A DNA stretch of 64,000 nt from Halioglobus sp. (GTDB taxonomy: Bacteria; Pseudomonadota; Gammaproteobacteria; Pseudomonadales; Halieaceae): positions 1 through 64,000 of the forward strand of contig JABSPW010000002.1 in the NCBI GenBank assembly GCA_013214285.1. The letters are read 5' to 3'. The first letter of the stretch is position 1. Each line of letters starts with the position of its first letter. The translations under genes and the position numbers were made by a program. Of the stretch, positions 1-8,515 are shown piece by piece. The notes under the pieces are model-generated. The model saw only the letters and a program-made list of their open reading frames with translations, was not told the origin of the DNA and did not search any database.

Positions 1-701
1 CGCCGTGCCCGCCTGACCCACGCTGCAGGTCGGAACAGACGAAAACGATCTGCAGGACGCCAGTCAGTCGGCAGGCCAGTCTTCCAGGGCGGTGATTTGC
101 GCCGCGTCGTATGCAGCATTTTCGTTTCCTGTGTGAATTTGTCAAAGTCGTTCCACTCGTTCTCAAAGTAGCCGATGCGGTCCTCGTCCTCCTCGCGTAA
201 GCAGATCCATGGCTGATAGTCTTGAGTGAATTCGAACATGGCTTCGAATTTTTTTTGCACATCCCAGTGGGCCAACTCGCTGCATTCCAGTAGCATAACG
301 CTGCTGGCCTTGCATTTGTCGATCAAGCCTTTGGGCCCGGAGCGCATACGGCACATGATAGACTTTCCCTGCATGTCGCGGCTAAGCAGTTGCCAGATGT
401 CAGTAGCAGCGAAGATGTCTGGGTCTATCACGACCGCTCGCCCTGCGTACCCCATCAGCTTGGGTGGCATGAAGCGGGTTGGAGTGAAGGACTGCAGATC
501 GTCGTTCAGCCACTCTCGCTTGACGCCATCGCGCAGGTATTGTTTGCCTTCATGAGCGGCAAAGAACGGATAGTCTCGACTATCTATGATTTTCACGTCA
601 AACTTGTCGTTGTTCTGCGAGTAGCGGCGCAGAGCGTGCTGGGCTACGATGGCACCGGTTATCTGTTTATGATTTGTTTGGATAAAAACGCAGGCTTTCA
701 T
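1..701 (-). CDS. GT-A-like glycosyltransferase, C-terminus cut by window edge
   Basis: This minus-strand gene begins at an ATG (701-699) and is still open at base 1, so the ORF track misses it. The readable 233 residues start MKACVFIQTNHKQITGA and contain a VIDPDIFA segment, a DxD-type nucleotide-sugar/metal site. Later come WNDFD and PPWKTGLP. It is a clear paralog of the plus-strand gene at 4739-5653: both share DDLQSFTP.RFMPPKLMG, DPD.FA, RDMQG, WNDFD and PWKTGLP. By fold it resembles GT8-like transferases, but donor and acceptor are unknown. The two paralogs sit on opposite strands either side of the lipid operon. Confident that it is a real gene; family by motif reading only. Confidence 0.8.
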   Translation of the reverse strand, partial: MKACVFIQTNHKQITGAIVAQHALRRYSQNNDKFDVKIIDSRDYPFFAAHEGKQYLRDGVKREWLNDDLQSFTPTRFMPPKLMGYAGRAVVIDPDIFAATDIWQLLSRDMQGKSIMCRMRSGPKGLIDKCKASSVMLLECSELAHWDVQKKFEAMFEFTQDYQPWICLREEDEDRIGYFENEWNDFDKFTQETKMLHTTRRKSPPWKTGLPTDWRPADRFRLFRPAAWVRRAR

Positions 702-768
702 GGGTTTTCGGGATAGCCGAAGGGTCAGTGTCTCGAATAAGGATAATAAAGGAATGCCGCCTTTTTTT

Positions 769-801
769 CTATTTACGTGAGCCGCTTACAGACGTAAATA
801 G
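769..801. repeat. Perfect 10-bp inverted repeat, 13-nt loop
   Basis: CTATTTACGT at 769-778 is the exact reverse complement of ACGTAAATAG at 792-801. The repeat lies just downstream of the nucleotidyltransferase-like gene. A T-run precedes it on the plus strand, so a minus-strand transcript would carry an A-run after the hairpin. It is therefore not a canonical intrinsic terminator for the minus operon. It could be a protein-binding palindrome or a transcript-end hairpin. Confidence 0.6.
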
Positions 802-838
802 TACCTTCCGAGTTCGTGGATAGCACTATGGGTAGCGT

Positions 839-1780
839 TTATTTGAATATACCTCGGCGGTACAGACCCCAGAAGAAGGACCACATGTAAAGCAGTGGTG
901 CTCGCCTGACTTTCTCGGGTATGACGATTTCTTGGCCAGAGTGGCGTTCGAGTTTCCACGCGATATAGTCTAAGCCGCCCTCGAATGTGAATAGCGCCTT
1001 GACCAGTCTGGCAATGGACAGCAGCTTGCCCAGGCCTCTTCGGAACAGCCACGATACCTTGGCCAGATAACGCTTTGGGCCAACGATTCGGCTCCGGTAA
1101 AGCCATTGGCCGTTTTGTTTATAAAGATCTATCGGCAGAGCGACGAGTTGCTGGGTTAGCTCAGCATAAAATTGCTTTGAAAGCTCTACCAGTTCATGCG
1201 CCCTTCCTGCCTGTTCAGTGCGCAGCTCCGTGGCATAACTTAAATTTAGAGAATTTTCCCAGAGAGTCTCGAGGTGTCCCTGCTTGGGTAGTGCTGGAAG
1301 TGTTCTTTGTAGCAGTGTGTCAGCTGCCTCCATAAGCGATTTTTCGATCCGGTTCCTGATCTGCTCATCACGTGCGTACAGGATAAACGTGGGCTGTGCG
1401 AAACGGCCCCAGATGTAAGACTCGTACCAGGCAGTCGAGCAGCCACGCTCAAAATCCCTCAGGGATATAACAGTCACTTTGCTGCGCAGGGTCTTTTCAT
1501 TGGTGTTGCCGGCGGGCGCTTGTCGCGCGTAAAACACATTGGGGGGCAGTAACCAGTTGACGCCTGCGAGCAGTCTGCTGCGGTAGGCTGTGCGATAGTT
1601 GTCGCAGATGAGATAAAGGTCCAGCAGACCATCGTAGATATCACCGCTGCGCAGACAGGAGCCGTATACCAAGGTGCAACAGATACTTCCATTGAGTCGT
1701 TGGTCAAGTTGCTGCAGTAATGCGGCGAGAGTCGGCTCCGCGATCGGATCGGGACCTGTGACTGGCGGGTAGGCGGTCAA
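839..1780 (-). CDS. TAM41/Mmp37-like nucleotidyltransferase (putative phosphatidate cytidylyltransferase)
   Basis: A 313-residue protein with a nucleotidyltransferase-type VYGS motif near residue 38, then a DLYLI acidic strand and LPPNVFYA. Further on are a VTVISLRDF segment and YIWGRFAQP. This order resembles the mitochondrial TAM41 family (YGSG, acidic strand, N..HYS, VISL.DL, AGR..KP), which makes CDP-diacylglycerol from CTP and phosphatidate. The start overlaps the stop of the upstream lipid-kinase-like gene by 4 bp, which suits a kinase-to-cytidylyltransferase pair. The C-terminus is basic and aromatic, possibly membrane-associating. Assignment to TAM41 is by motif memory; another nucleotidyltransferase role is possible. 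Confidence 0.55.
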   Translation of the reverse strand: MTAYPPVTGPDPIAEPTLAALLQQLDQRLNGSICCTLVYGSCLRSGDIYDGLLDLYLICDNYRTAYRSRLLAGVNWLLPPNVFYARQAPAGNTNEKTLRSKVTVISLRDFERGCSTAWYESYIWGRFAQPTFILYARDEQIRNRIEKSLMEAADTLLQRTLPALPKQGHLETLWENSLNLSYATELRTEQAGRAHELVELSKQFYAELTQQLVALPIDLYKQNGQWLYRSRIVGPKRYLAKVSWLFRRGLGKLLSIARLVKALFTFEGGLDYIAWKLERHSGQEIVIPEKVRRAPLLYMWSFFWGLYRRGIFK

Positions 1781-2742
1781 AGCCTTAGAAACTCAAGTAT
1801 TGGACTGGTGCTAATGTCGACGTCACCCGCTACGTGCAGTAGCTCGCCATCCAGATTGAGGCTGCCTTCCATACTCAGATTTATCCGTCTCGCGTTATAG
1901 CTCTGGTAACCCGACGCGGGTACCGCATTACCATTGGGGCTGCCTCTGATGATGGACAGGAACGTTTTCGCAAACCTTGAGCAGCCCTGCTCCATTAACG
2001 TTATTCGGGCGCCGCCAGGTCCTTTACCCCAGAATGGACGCATGCCGAAAGACAAACGCTGCAGTGTGCTGATGGCGAGAATCAGAGTATCGTAGGTTAC
2101 CGCTACCTGCCCATCTAGAGATACGGAAATTGTCACATGGCGATTAAACGCGGGATCGTTGCGCAGAATACCCCAAACCGTCCGCAGTGTGCTCAACGCC
2201 AGGCTGAAATCACCTCGCAATCCGCGTGAGTGGACTGTGCGATGGGCATATCTCGTGCCTTGTATCACGGCACCACCGCCAAGAAACATTCCGTAGCGTG
2301 GCGGCTTGTCCTTGTGCGTGCTCACCCGCAGTAAAGCGCGCTGCACCACCTTGCCTCCGGTTCGGCGGTCGCTCGCGCTCCAATCGCAAAAGCGGCCCAC
2401 CGCCTTGCGCAATGAACCCCGCACGCCGACATCACCTGCCGTCATATTGGCTGTACCGCCCGGCAGTAAAGCGATCAGCGGCGGGTCCGGAAAGGCCGTG
2501 TGTTGAAGGAGAGCGGCAAGTATGGCCGCTGCAGTGCCGTCCCCGCCATTGATTGCCAGCACGGCAACGTTGCGAGCAGCCAGTTCTTGTAGCGCGTCTG
2601 GGATATCAGTGAGGTTTTCTGTGACGCGATGATGGATCGCCGGTGACTGCGCTATCCTCTGACGAATAGAGTCAAAGTGGTCACGATTGTGGCCGCTGGT
2701 CGGGTTGCTGATCAGACCCACCGGACCGGTGGGCGTACTCAT
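1777..2742 (-). CDS. Diacylglycerol kinase-like lipid kinase
   Basis: A 321-residue DAGK catalytic-domain protein. It has the N-terminal ISNPTSG strand-turn, the ATP-binding INGGDGT signature near residue 84, and LLPGGTANMTA, which is typical of DgkB/YegS-like kinases. A C-terminal beta-rich lipid-binding half follows, which suits phosphorylation of a lipid such as diacylglycerol at the inner membrane. It overlaps the preceding secreted-protein gene and the following nucleotidyltransferase gene by ATGA junctions, so the three are almost certainly co-transcribed. If the next gene really is a cytidylyltransferase, the pair would convert diacylglycerol to phosphatidate and then CDP-diacylglycerol. 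The substrate is not shown by the sequence. Confidence 0.8.
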   Translation of the reverse strand: MSTPTGPVGLISNPTSGHNRDHFDSIRQRIAQSPAIHHRVTENLTDIPDALQELAARNVAVLAINGGDGTAAAILAALLQHTAFPDPPLIALLPGGTANMTAGDVGVRGSLRKAVGRFCDWSASDRRTGGKVVQRALLRVSTHKDKPPRYGMFLGGGAVIQGTRYAHRTVHSRGLRGDFSLALSTLRTVWGILRNDPAFNRHVTISVSLDGQVAVTYDTLILAISTLQRLSFGMRPFWGKGPGGARITLMEQGCSRFAKTFLSIIRGSPNGNAVPASGYQSYNARRINLSMEGSLNLDGELLHVAGDVDISTSPILEFLRL

Positions 2743-3590
2743 TTTTCAGCTGTCCTCATGGTGACAGCCTTCAGGTTTATGCCGGTTTTCCCAATGCGCG
2801 GTGCTTGCCCGAGGACCTGCACGGGTAGCTGCGACTCGCTGTCGAAGAAGATGATGATATCGCCAATGAGTCCTAGAAGGCTGAAGTCATTGTCATCAGA
2901 CAGCCTTCCCTCGGGGCTTACCTGTATAGAAACCGCGAGGGTCTCTCGCTCGCCGCTAACCTGGCTCCGTCCATCAACCTGATAATCGACGTCGATAGGA
3001 ATGCCGCGGCCGCTACTTAATTTCACCCGGTAAAAGTTCCGGTCAGTGAGGACCAGTACTTCCCGTGATTTGTTAGGCCCTAGCGACTGCAGTTTCTGGG
3101 CTATTAGCATTAGTAGATACGGTGACGTAATTACCGTGTCAGTCTTTGTTGCAGGGTAAGGAATTTCCTGCGTAGAGGATACAGGCCACTCCTCGGGCGG
3201 GAGCGCGGGATCCGAGGTTTGATTGCGTCGCTCTCGCAGCACGTACTGGTCCTTGTATTGGTAGGACTTCATGCGCTGGCCGCTACCGCGGCTGAGACGG
3301 GAGCGTTTGATCACCCGGTCGCTGCCTGCCTCAAACAGGATATTGATTTGCTCTGTGTTGTTGACTACCGAACTCAGCACGTCAAAATGCCACAGCGAGC
3401 GATTCTCCTCATCGGGAAAAAGCGTCAAAGTCGCCGTCGCTGTCGCCCAGAAAGCTTTTTCCTCAAACTGCAGTGACTGCCAGGGCGGCAGTGGGTGCCC
3501 TGTAGTGGGCTTTTCTGTTGCAGAGTGGGCGGCGCATGCCAGCAGCAGGCTGAGGCAGATGAAAATTATCCCGTCGTATAGCGTGGTCAT
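2739..3590 (-). CDS. Secreted beta-rich protein of unknown function
   Basis: A 283-residue protein with an N-terminal hydrophobic segment (IIFICLSLLLACAAHS) ending in an Ala-rich cleavage site. The LLAC sequence is only a marginal lipobox, so a lipoprotein is possible but unproven. The mature part is rich in alternating beta-strand patterns and ends with PRIGKTGINL, loosely recalling DUF3108-type periplasmic proteins. It is the first gene of the operon leading into the lipid kinase and nucleotidyltransferase genes, with an ATGA overlap to the next one. The context suggests an envelope or lipid-handling role. No catalytic motif is visible. Confidence 0.65.
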   Translation of the reverse strand: MTTLYDGIIFICLSLLLACAAHSATEKPTTGHPLPPWQSLQFEEKAFWATATATLTLFPDEENRSLWHFDVLSSVVNNTEQINILFEAGSDRVIKRSRLSRGSGQRMKSYQYKDQYVLRERRNQTSDPALPPEEWPVSSTQEIPYPATKTDTVITSPYLLMLIAQKLQSLGPNKSREVLVLTDRNFYRVKLSSGRGIPIDVDYQVDGRSQVSGERETLAVSIQVSPEGRLSDDNDFSLLGLIGDIIIFFDSESQLPVQVLGQAPRIGKTGINLKAVTMRTAEK

Positions 3591-3815
3591 GTGCGTAAAC
3601 CTTGCTGAAAGTAGTGTTTAGTGGGCTCTTCGTCGAGCGCTGTGGCCTGTATTGCAAGGCGCACCGCTGACCGCGCCTGAAACCCCTAAAGTGCATACAA
3701 ATCAATTAGTTGTGGTGGCGAGGGAAAGCCGTTAAAAATACCACATCCGCTTGAGAAAGGCAGGATCATCCTATACCCTTCGCCGCTTGGTCCGTCCTGA
3801 TCGCGGGAACGTTAC

Positions 3816-4742
3816 ATGCACATGATTATCAAGCGACTGATCAAGTGGTTGGTACGCGCGATTTCGGTATTTTTACCAGAGGAAAAAGCTCACGACCTGC
3901 AGCGCTGGCGGCGCGGCAAGGAGGAGTTCTGGAAGTACAATCACTGTCAGTATATTTTCGCATCCTACGGTAAGAGTGGGCGCACCTGGGTTCGGGTCAT
4001 GATCTCTCGTTATTTTCAGCTAGTCTATAAGCTGCCCGATAATATCTTGATGGGCTTCGATAACTACACGCGGCTGAATGGAGAGATTCCGAAGATATTC
4101 TTCACCCACGATAACTACCTGCGCGGCTATACGGGCAATGTCGATTCTAAGAAAGATTTCTACGACAAGAAAACGATCCTGCTGGTACGCAACCCCATTG
4201 ATGTCGCAGTCTCACAATTCCACCAGTGGAAGTACCGCATGCGACCTGAAAAGAAAGTCATGAACAACTATCCGGAGCACGATGCGAATATTTCAGTGTA
4301 CGATTTTGCCAAGCACGAGGGCCAAGGGCTCAATCATATAATCGACTTTATGAACAATTGGGCACGCGAGCTTCCCAATATCAAGGAACTACTTGTGGTG
4401 CGCTATGAGGATATGCGTTCTCATCCGCAAAGGGAAATGGCGCGCATTGTTGACTTTCTCGGCTTGGAGACGATTCCTGAATATCTGGACGATACAGCTG
4501 AGTTTGCTTCAGTGGCAAATCTTCGCAAGAAAGAGCAGGAGAATTACTTCTGGCGCAGCGGTAGTCGCGTGCAGGCTAAAGATGTCAACGACCCCAATAC
4601 CTATAAAGTACGCAAGGCCAAAGTCGGTGGCTATCGTGATTACTTTGACGATAAACAAGTAGCTGAACTTGCAGCCCTAGTAGACTCTCGATTGTTACCA
4701 CAGTTTGGTTATACCAGCGCAGAAATGGCGGAAGCGGTGTGA
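3816..4742 (+). CDS. PAPS-dependent sulfotransferase
   Basis: A 308-residue sulfotransferase-domain protein. The 5'-phosphosulfate-binding loop is ASYGKSGRTWVR near residue 50. The 3'-phosphate-binding element is LLVRNPIDVAVSQFHQWKYR near residue 126. RYEDM and a C-terminal YRDYF segment follow, as in cytosolic-type sulfotransferases. It would move sulfate from PAPS to a hydroxyl or amine acceptor, possibly a glycan or lipid. The stop overlaps the next gene (glycosyltransferase) by 4 bp, and that gene overlaps an oxygenase gene. This points to an operon that builds and decorates one molecule. The acceptor is unknown. Confidence 0.85.
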   Translation: MHMIIKRLIKWLVRAISVFLPEEKAHDLQRWRRGKEEFWKYNHCQYIFASYGKSGRTWVRVMISRYFQLVYKLPDNILMGFDNYTRLNGEIPKIFFTHDNYLRGYTGNVDSKKDFYDKKTILLVRNPIDVAVSQFHQWKYRMRPEKKVMNNYPEHDANISVYDFAKHEGQGLNHIIDFMNNWARELPNIKELLVVRYEDMRSHPQREMARIVDFLGLETIPEYLDDTAEFASVANLRKKEQENYFWRSGSRVQAKDVNDPNTYKVRKAKVGGYRDYFDDKQVAELAALVDSRLLPQFGYTSAEMAEAV

Positions 4743-5653
4743 ACAATCGCTGCGTATTTATCCATACAAACGAACGGCAATGGCTGGGCGCTCTGGTGGC
4801 GGAGTATTCGTTCCGCCGAAACTCAGCAAACTCCGACAAGTTTGATATCGCGTTTATACACACCCAAGATTACCCCTTCCTATCTGCGAAAGAGGGGCAT
4901 ACATTTCTGCGCGGTGGTACAAGCCGTGACTGGCATATGGACGACCTACAATCTTTTACTCCCTTGCGTTTCATGCCCCCAAAACTGATGGGCTGGCAAG
5001 GTAGGGCGGTCCTCACCGACCCGGATGTATTTGCCGTAGGTGATGTTTTTGATTTATTAGAGCGGGATATGCAAGGCGCCGCTGTGATGGGCCGACGGCG
5101 CTCTGCGAAGAAAGGCAAGTCACACCAGGTCGCGACCAGTGTCATGCTTATGGATTGTGCCAAGCTCAGGCATTGGGATGCTGAAGCGGATTTCGGTGCC
5201 TTGTTCCGTATGGAGCGTGATTACAAACAGTGGATGGTACTCGAATATGAAGATCCTGATACGGTCGGTTTCTTGGAAGATTACTGGAATGATTTCGATA
5301 ATCTCGACGCTGATACGCGTCTATTGCACAATACGAAACGCAAAACACAGCCATGGAAGACGGGTCTTCCAGTGGATTACACCCCTGCCGATAAGTTTAA
5401 AAACAGACCCTTGTTTGCCTCGGCGAACCGCCTGCGTGCAAAAGTTTTTGGCGAGTACGGTCTGCTTGGTCGATATAAGGAACACCCGGATCCACAGCAG
5501 GAAGCCTTCTTCTTTGGTTTGCTGAGGGAATGCCTCGAGATGGGACACGTTAGTGAAGAACTGTTGCAGCAGGAAATCAGTAAAAACCATGTGCGTCATG
5601 ATGCTTTTGAGGTATTAGACCGCACTTCAAAACTTAGCCGCAGCGCGGCGTGA
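4739..5653 (+). CDS. GT-A-like glycosyltransferase, paralog of the window's first gene
   Basis: A 304-residue soluble protein with no signal peptide or membrane segment. VLTDPDVFAVGDV near residue 94 carries a DxD-like motif. WNDFD and LLHNTKRKTQPWKTG resemble the acceptor/diphosphate region of GT8-like enzymes. It overlaps the sulfotransferase by ATGA and the following oxygenase by GTGA, so translation is probably coupled. The C-terminal region after residue 220 includes a Glu/Gln-rich helix. It shares long conserved blocks with the truncated minus-strand gene at 1-701. Sugar donor and acceptor cannot be read from sequence. Confidence 0.75.
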   Translation: MNNRCVFIHTNERQWLGALVAEYSFRRNSANSDKFDIAFIHTQDYPFLSAKEGHTFLRGGTSRDWHMDDLQSFTPLRFMPPKLMGWQGRAVLTDPDVFAVGDVFDLLERDMQGAAVMGRRRSAKKGKSHQVATSVMLMDCAKLRHWDAEADFGALFRMERDYKQWMVLEYEDPDTVGFLEDYWNDFDNLDADTRLLHNTKRKTQPWKTGLPVDYTPADKFKNRPLFASANRLRAKVFGEYGLLGRYKEHPDPQQEAFFFGLLRECLEMGHVSEELLQQEISKNHVRHDAFEVLDRTSKLSRSAA

Positions 5654-6363
5654 AGTATCTGGAGATCGAAAAGCTGCGTGCACTGGGTACGACAGAGTTC
5701 ATGTCTGTTAAGCCTTATCCTTATTTCAATGAACCTCTCTTGACTAGCACAGGATATGCAGATTTACGCGAGACCTTGCCAGGACTGGACAATTTTGAGG
5801 CAATTATGGGCAAGGAACGCCGCGCAGGTCAGGCGCCCCATGATCGTTACTCCCTTGAATATACACGGGATTTGCAAGTACCAAAGCCCTGGCAGGAATT
5901 TATCGCGGAGCTCTGTTCGCAAGCCTACCGCGCCGAAATTGAACGCCTTCTGGGTGCTCGTAAAGTTGAGTTTCGTTTTCACTGGCACTATACGCCGACG
6001 GGTGCTGAGGTGTCCCCCCATTGCGATGCTCGGCGCGAGCATGGCTCTCATTTATTTTATTTCAATTCGGCCCGAGAGTGGGACCCCGCTTGGGGTGGTG
6101 CCACACTGGCTTTGGATGATGGTGGTCGCCTAGACTATAACTCCGCGCCGAATCTAGAGGAGTTCGACAATGTTATCGAGTTGGACTCCATGGGTAATTC
6201 CAGCGCTCTTATGTTAAGAACTGACCACTCCTGGCATGCTGTTAGGCCTATCCAATGCCCTGAAAACAAATTGCGCAAAGTTTTTATTGTGGTGGTCAAC
6301 CCGGACAGCTTGTTCTGGAAGGTGCGCGATCGGCTTATTGGCAAAAGTATTCAGAGATTTTAG
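5650..6363 (+). CDS. 2-oxoglutarate/Fe(II) dioxygenase, prolyl-4-hydroxylase-like
   Basis: A 237-residue protein starting at a GTG that overlaps the preceding stop. HWHYTPTG is followed by SPHCDARRE, giving the HxD iron ligands near residue 124. The distal histidine lies in DHSWHAVRPI near residue 197, and RKVFIVVV suggests the 2-oxoglutarate-binding strand. LFYFNSAREWDPAWGG matches the double-stranded beta-helix core of prolyl-4-hydroxylase-like enzymes. It would hydroxylate a substrate handled by the sulfotransferase and glycosyltransferase next to it, for instance creating the hydroxyl that is then sulfated. That link is inference from the gene overlap. Confidence 0.8.
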   Translation: MKYLEIEKLRALGTTEFMSVKPYPYFNEPLLTSTGYADLRETLPGLDNFEAIMGKERRAGQAPHDRYSLEYTRDLQVPKPWQEFIAELCSQAYRAEIERLLGARKVEFRFHWHYTPTGAEVSPHCDARREHGSHLFYFNSAREWDPAWGGATLALDDGGRLDYNSAPNLEEFDNVIELDSMGNSSALMLRTDHSWHAVRPIQCPENKLRKVFIVVVNPDSLFWKVRDRLIGKSIQRF

Positions 6364-6367
6364 GCAA

Positions 6368-7051
6368 GTGGCGAATACCACGTACCCAAACATCGGTTCG
6401 CAGGATCTCCATTTGTGGCTGTGTTACCGCGGGTGTGTTGATAATTCCGACGCGTTCAAGCGCATTGTTCTCTCTCGTTATGCGGACAGCTCGCCACAGG
6501 CATTGCAATTCACAGAAGGCGAGCATGGTAAGCCTGAGCTGAGCGCGTCTTCAAGGCCACTTCATTTCAATATAAGCCACAGTGGCGATTGGCTGGCTTG
6601 TGCTGTAACCGTCGAGTCGCCGGTGGGAGTCGATCTTGAATGGTGTCGCCCTGAGCGCGCCTCGATCAGAGTGGCGCGCCGTTTCTTTCGAACAGATGAG
6701 GTGGCAGCGCTGGAGAAGAGTGATAGAGCTTCAATGGTGGAGCAGTTCTACGACTACTGGACCCTGAAGGAGGCGGCGGTCAAGGCGCGGGGTGGTGCAT
6801 TGGCGCCAGGACTATTCGATCATGGTTTCGCTATAGACTATCACCTTGCACGGCCGCACCGTGGGCTTATCACCGCGACGACAACGGATACGGCCCGCTA
6901 CATGCTGTTGGATCCGGTGGCGGGCTATCGAGCCGCGCTGTGCTGGACCGGCACCGCGGCGCTGCCGCGCTTAGGTTTGTTCGAGCTGAATGAGAAGGGT
7001 GCCGTCGAGCCCCTAAAAACTGTTTTGCGAGCATCTAGTCTGTGCGATTAA
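6368..7051 (+). CDS. Sfp-type 4'-phosphopantetheinyl transferase
   Basis: The track starts this ORF at 6236 inside the oxygenase gene. A GTG at 6368, 4 bp after the oxygenase stop, gives a better 227-residue protein starting VANTTYPNIGSQDLHLW. The hallmarks are HFNISHSGDW, GVDLEW (Mg-binding Asp and Glu) and FYDYWTLKEAAVKARG (WxxKEA). The length fits Sfp/AcpT-type enzymes. It transfers phosphopantetheine from CoA to carrier-domain serines. It is the only such enzyme seen here, so it is the likely activator of the PKS/NRPS carriers at 40-64 kb, about 33 kb away. Its place behind the sulfotransferase-GT-oxygenase genes may mean a second carrier client. Confidence 0.9.
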   Translation: MANTTYPNIGSQDLHLWLCYRGCVDNSDAFKRIVLSRYADSSPQALQFTEGEHGKPELSASSRPLHFNISHSGDWLACAVTVESPVGVDLEWCRPERASIRVARRFFRTDEVAALEKSDRASMVEQFYDYWTLKEAAVKARGGALAPGLFDHGFAIDYHLARPHRGLITATTTDTARYMLLDPVAGYRAALCWTGTAALPRLGLFELNEKGAVEPLKTVLRASSLCD

Positions 7052-7104
7052 TTCAACATCGAAAAATTACTGTTACACTCTTCGCTTTGGCCAAGACCTG
7101 AACC

Positions 7105-7809
7105 ATGATCATCGACCAGTACTACAACCAGCTTCAGGACAGTGTCAGCTTTACCCGCGAGCAGGCCAGCACGTTCGCAAAGAATATGGCCCAGGATTTC
7201 AATCCACTGCATGATGTGGATGCAAAACGTTTCTGTGTTCCTGGTGATCTCCTGTTTTCCGTGATTCTGGCCAGGTATGGCATCAGCCGGCATATGGCGT
7301 TTGTCTTCTCCGGTATGGTGGTGGATGGTATCGAACTGCTACTGCCGCAACCCTCCGAGGAGTTACAACTGCGAGATCGTGATGGGCGAGAGTATCTCAG
7401 CGTCAAACGGTCTGGGGACACCAGCGATGATGCGGCGCTCATACAAAATGTTACCCAAAGCTACGTGGAATTTTCTGGCCAGACCTTTCCGCACATACTG
7501 GTACCGCTGCTGACGGAAAAGAGTGTGATGATTAATCCCGACCGCCCTATTGTGATATACGCGAGTATGGTGATAGATCTCGACCGTCTGGATATTGAGC
7601 GGGTGGTACTGGAGCGAGACTATAACCAGCTTGAGGTTAATGGTAAACGTGGCAGCGTCGAACTTGCCTTCAATCTGTGTGCGGAGAATGAGGTGGTTGG
7701 ACGTGGTAGAAAACACATAGTACTTAGCGGCTTACGTGAATTCGACGAAAAAGCTAACCTGGATGCACTTGCCCGGTATGATGAGAGAAGGCGCAATCTA
7801 GCGGGCTGA
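7105..7809 (+). CDS. DUF3581 family protein
   Basis: A 234-residue soluble protein. The N-terminal block FTREQASTFAKNMAQDFNPLHDVDAKRFCVPGDLLF is the part I recognise as DUF3581, a family widespread in gammaproteobacteria. NPLHDVD followed by a PGDL segment recalls the hydratase motif of MaoC/hotdog proteins, so an acyl-thioester role is possible. It is 53 bp downstream of the phosphopantetheinyl transferase on the same strand. No function is established to my knowledge. Confidence 0.75.
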   Translation: MIIDQYYNQLQDSVSFTREQASTFAKNMAQDFNPLHDVDAKRFCVPGDLLFSVILARYGISRHMAFVFSGMVVDGIELLLPQPSEELQLRDRDGREYLSVKRSGDTSDDAALIQNVTQSYVEFSGQTFPHILVPLLTEKSVMINPDRPIVIYASMVIDLDRLDIERVVLERDYNQLEVNGKRGSVELAFNLCAENEVVGRGRKHIVLSGLREFDEKANLDALARYDERRRNLAG

Positions 7810-7900
7810 GATCAATCCGACCCTGAGTCGCGCCTACTCGGTGCTCAGTGATTGTTGACAATGCTCGAATCGAGCGACAGTAAATTTGTACCTAGTACTC

Positions 7901-8515
7901 ATGATTTCTCTTGTCAAGCTGTTCTCTCAACAGCCAGATGCTGTACAGTCTAGAGCGATAGCAGATGTGTGGCAGACCGCGGAGATTCCGATGAACGACT
8001 ATTTCGAATGCATTCCTGCGGGTGTGGATTTTCTAGACAAGGCTCACAATGTTTTCGTAGCCATCGAATTGGTTAAAGCTACGCCGGAACAGATTTTCGA
8101 TGTCTTCGAAGATGCGCACGCATGGACGCAGTGGGCGTTACCTATCGAAAAAGTAGAGTGGACTTCTCCGCTGCCTTATGGTGTTGGTACAACGCGTAAC
8201 GTTCACATGATGGGTGATATTATCGGCTATGAGGAATTTGTTGAATGGGAGAGAGGCAAGCGCATGGCGTTTACCTTTCTGGGGTGCAGCAGGAGTGCCA
8301 CACGCAGATTTTTAGAAGACTATCGCGTCACCGATCTTGGCAATGGCAGTTGCCGTGTCGAGTGGTATATGGCCATGGAAGTGAGCGGTTTCTCACGCCA
8401 CATGATGTTTTTGACACGCCCTATTATGCGGCTGGCTAATAAGTTCATGTTCAGGAAGTTTCGCAAGTTTACAGAGGCCTATGCTGCTGGAGAGCTGTCG
8501 CTGGGAACGGCCTGA
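7901..8515 (+). CDS. SRPBCC (START/polyketide-cyclase-like) protein
   Basis: The SRPBCC-type core begins around VFVAIELVKATPEQIFDVFEDAHAW and continues with PLPYGVGTTRNVHMMGD and a long C-terminal helix (RPIMRLANKFMFRKFRKF). Such helix-grip folds bind hydrophobic ligands. The track start is a TTG at 7886. I prefer the ATG at 7901; another ATG at 7991 (MNDYFECIP) is also possible and would give a 174-residue protein. It lies between the DUF3581 gene and a broken O-methyltransferase whose 3' end abuts its stop. Ligand and pathway are unknown; a second SRPBCC protein lies at 9970. Confidence 0.7.
   Translation: MISLVKLFSQQPDAVQSRAIADVWQTAEIPMNDYFECIPAGVDFLDKAHNVFVAIELVKATPEQIFDVFEDAHAWTQWALPIEKVEWTSPLPYGVGTTRNVHMMGDIIGYEEFVEWERGKRMAFTFLGCSRSATRRFLEDYRVTDLGNGSCRVEWYMAMEVSGFSRHMMFLTRPIMRLANKFMFRKFRKFTEAYAAGELSLGTA

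Noticed and set aside
769-801. Intrinsic terminator for the lipid operon
   Set aside because: The hairpin is AT-rich and the T-run lies on the wrong side for a minus-strand transcript.
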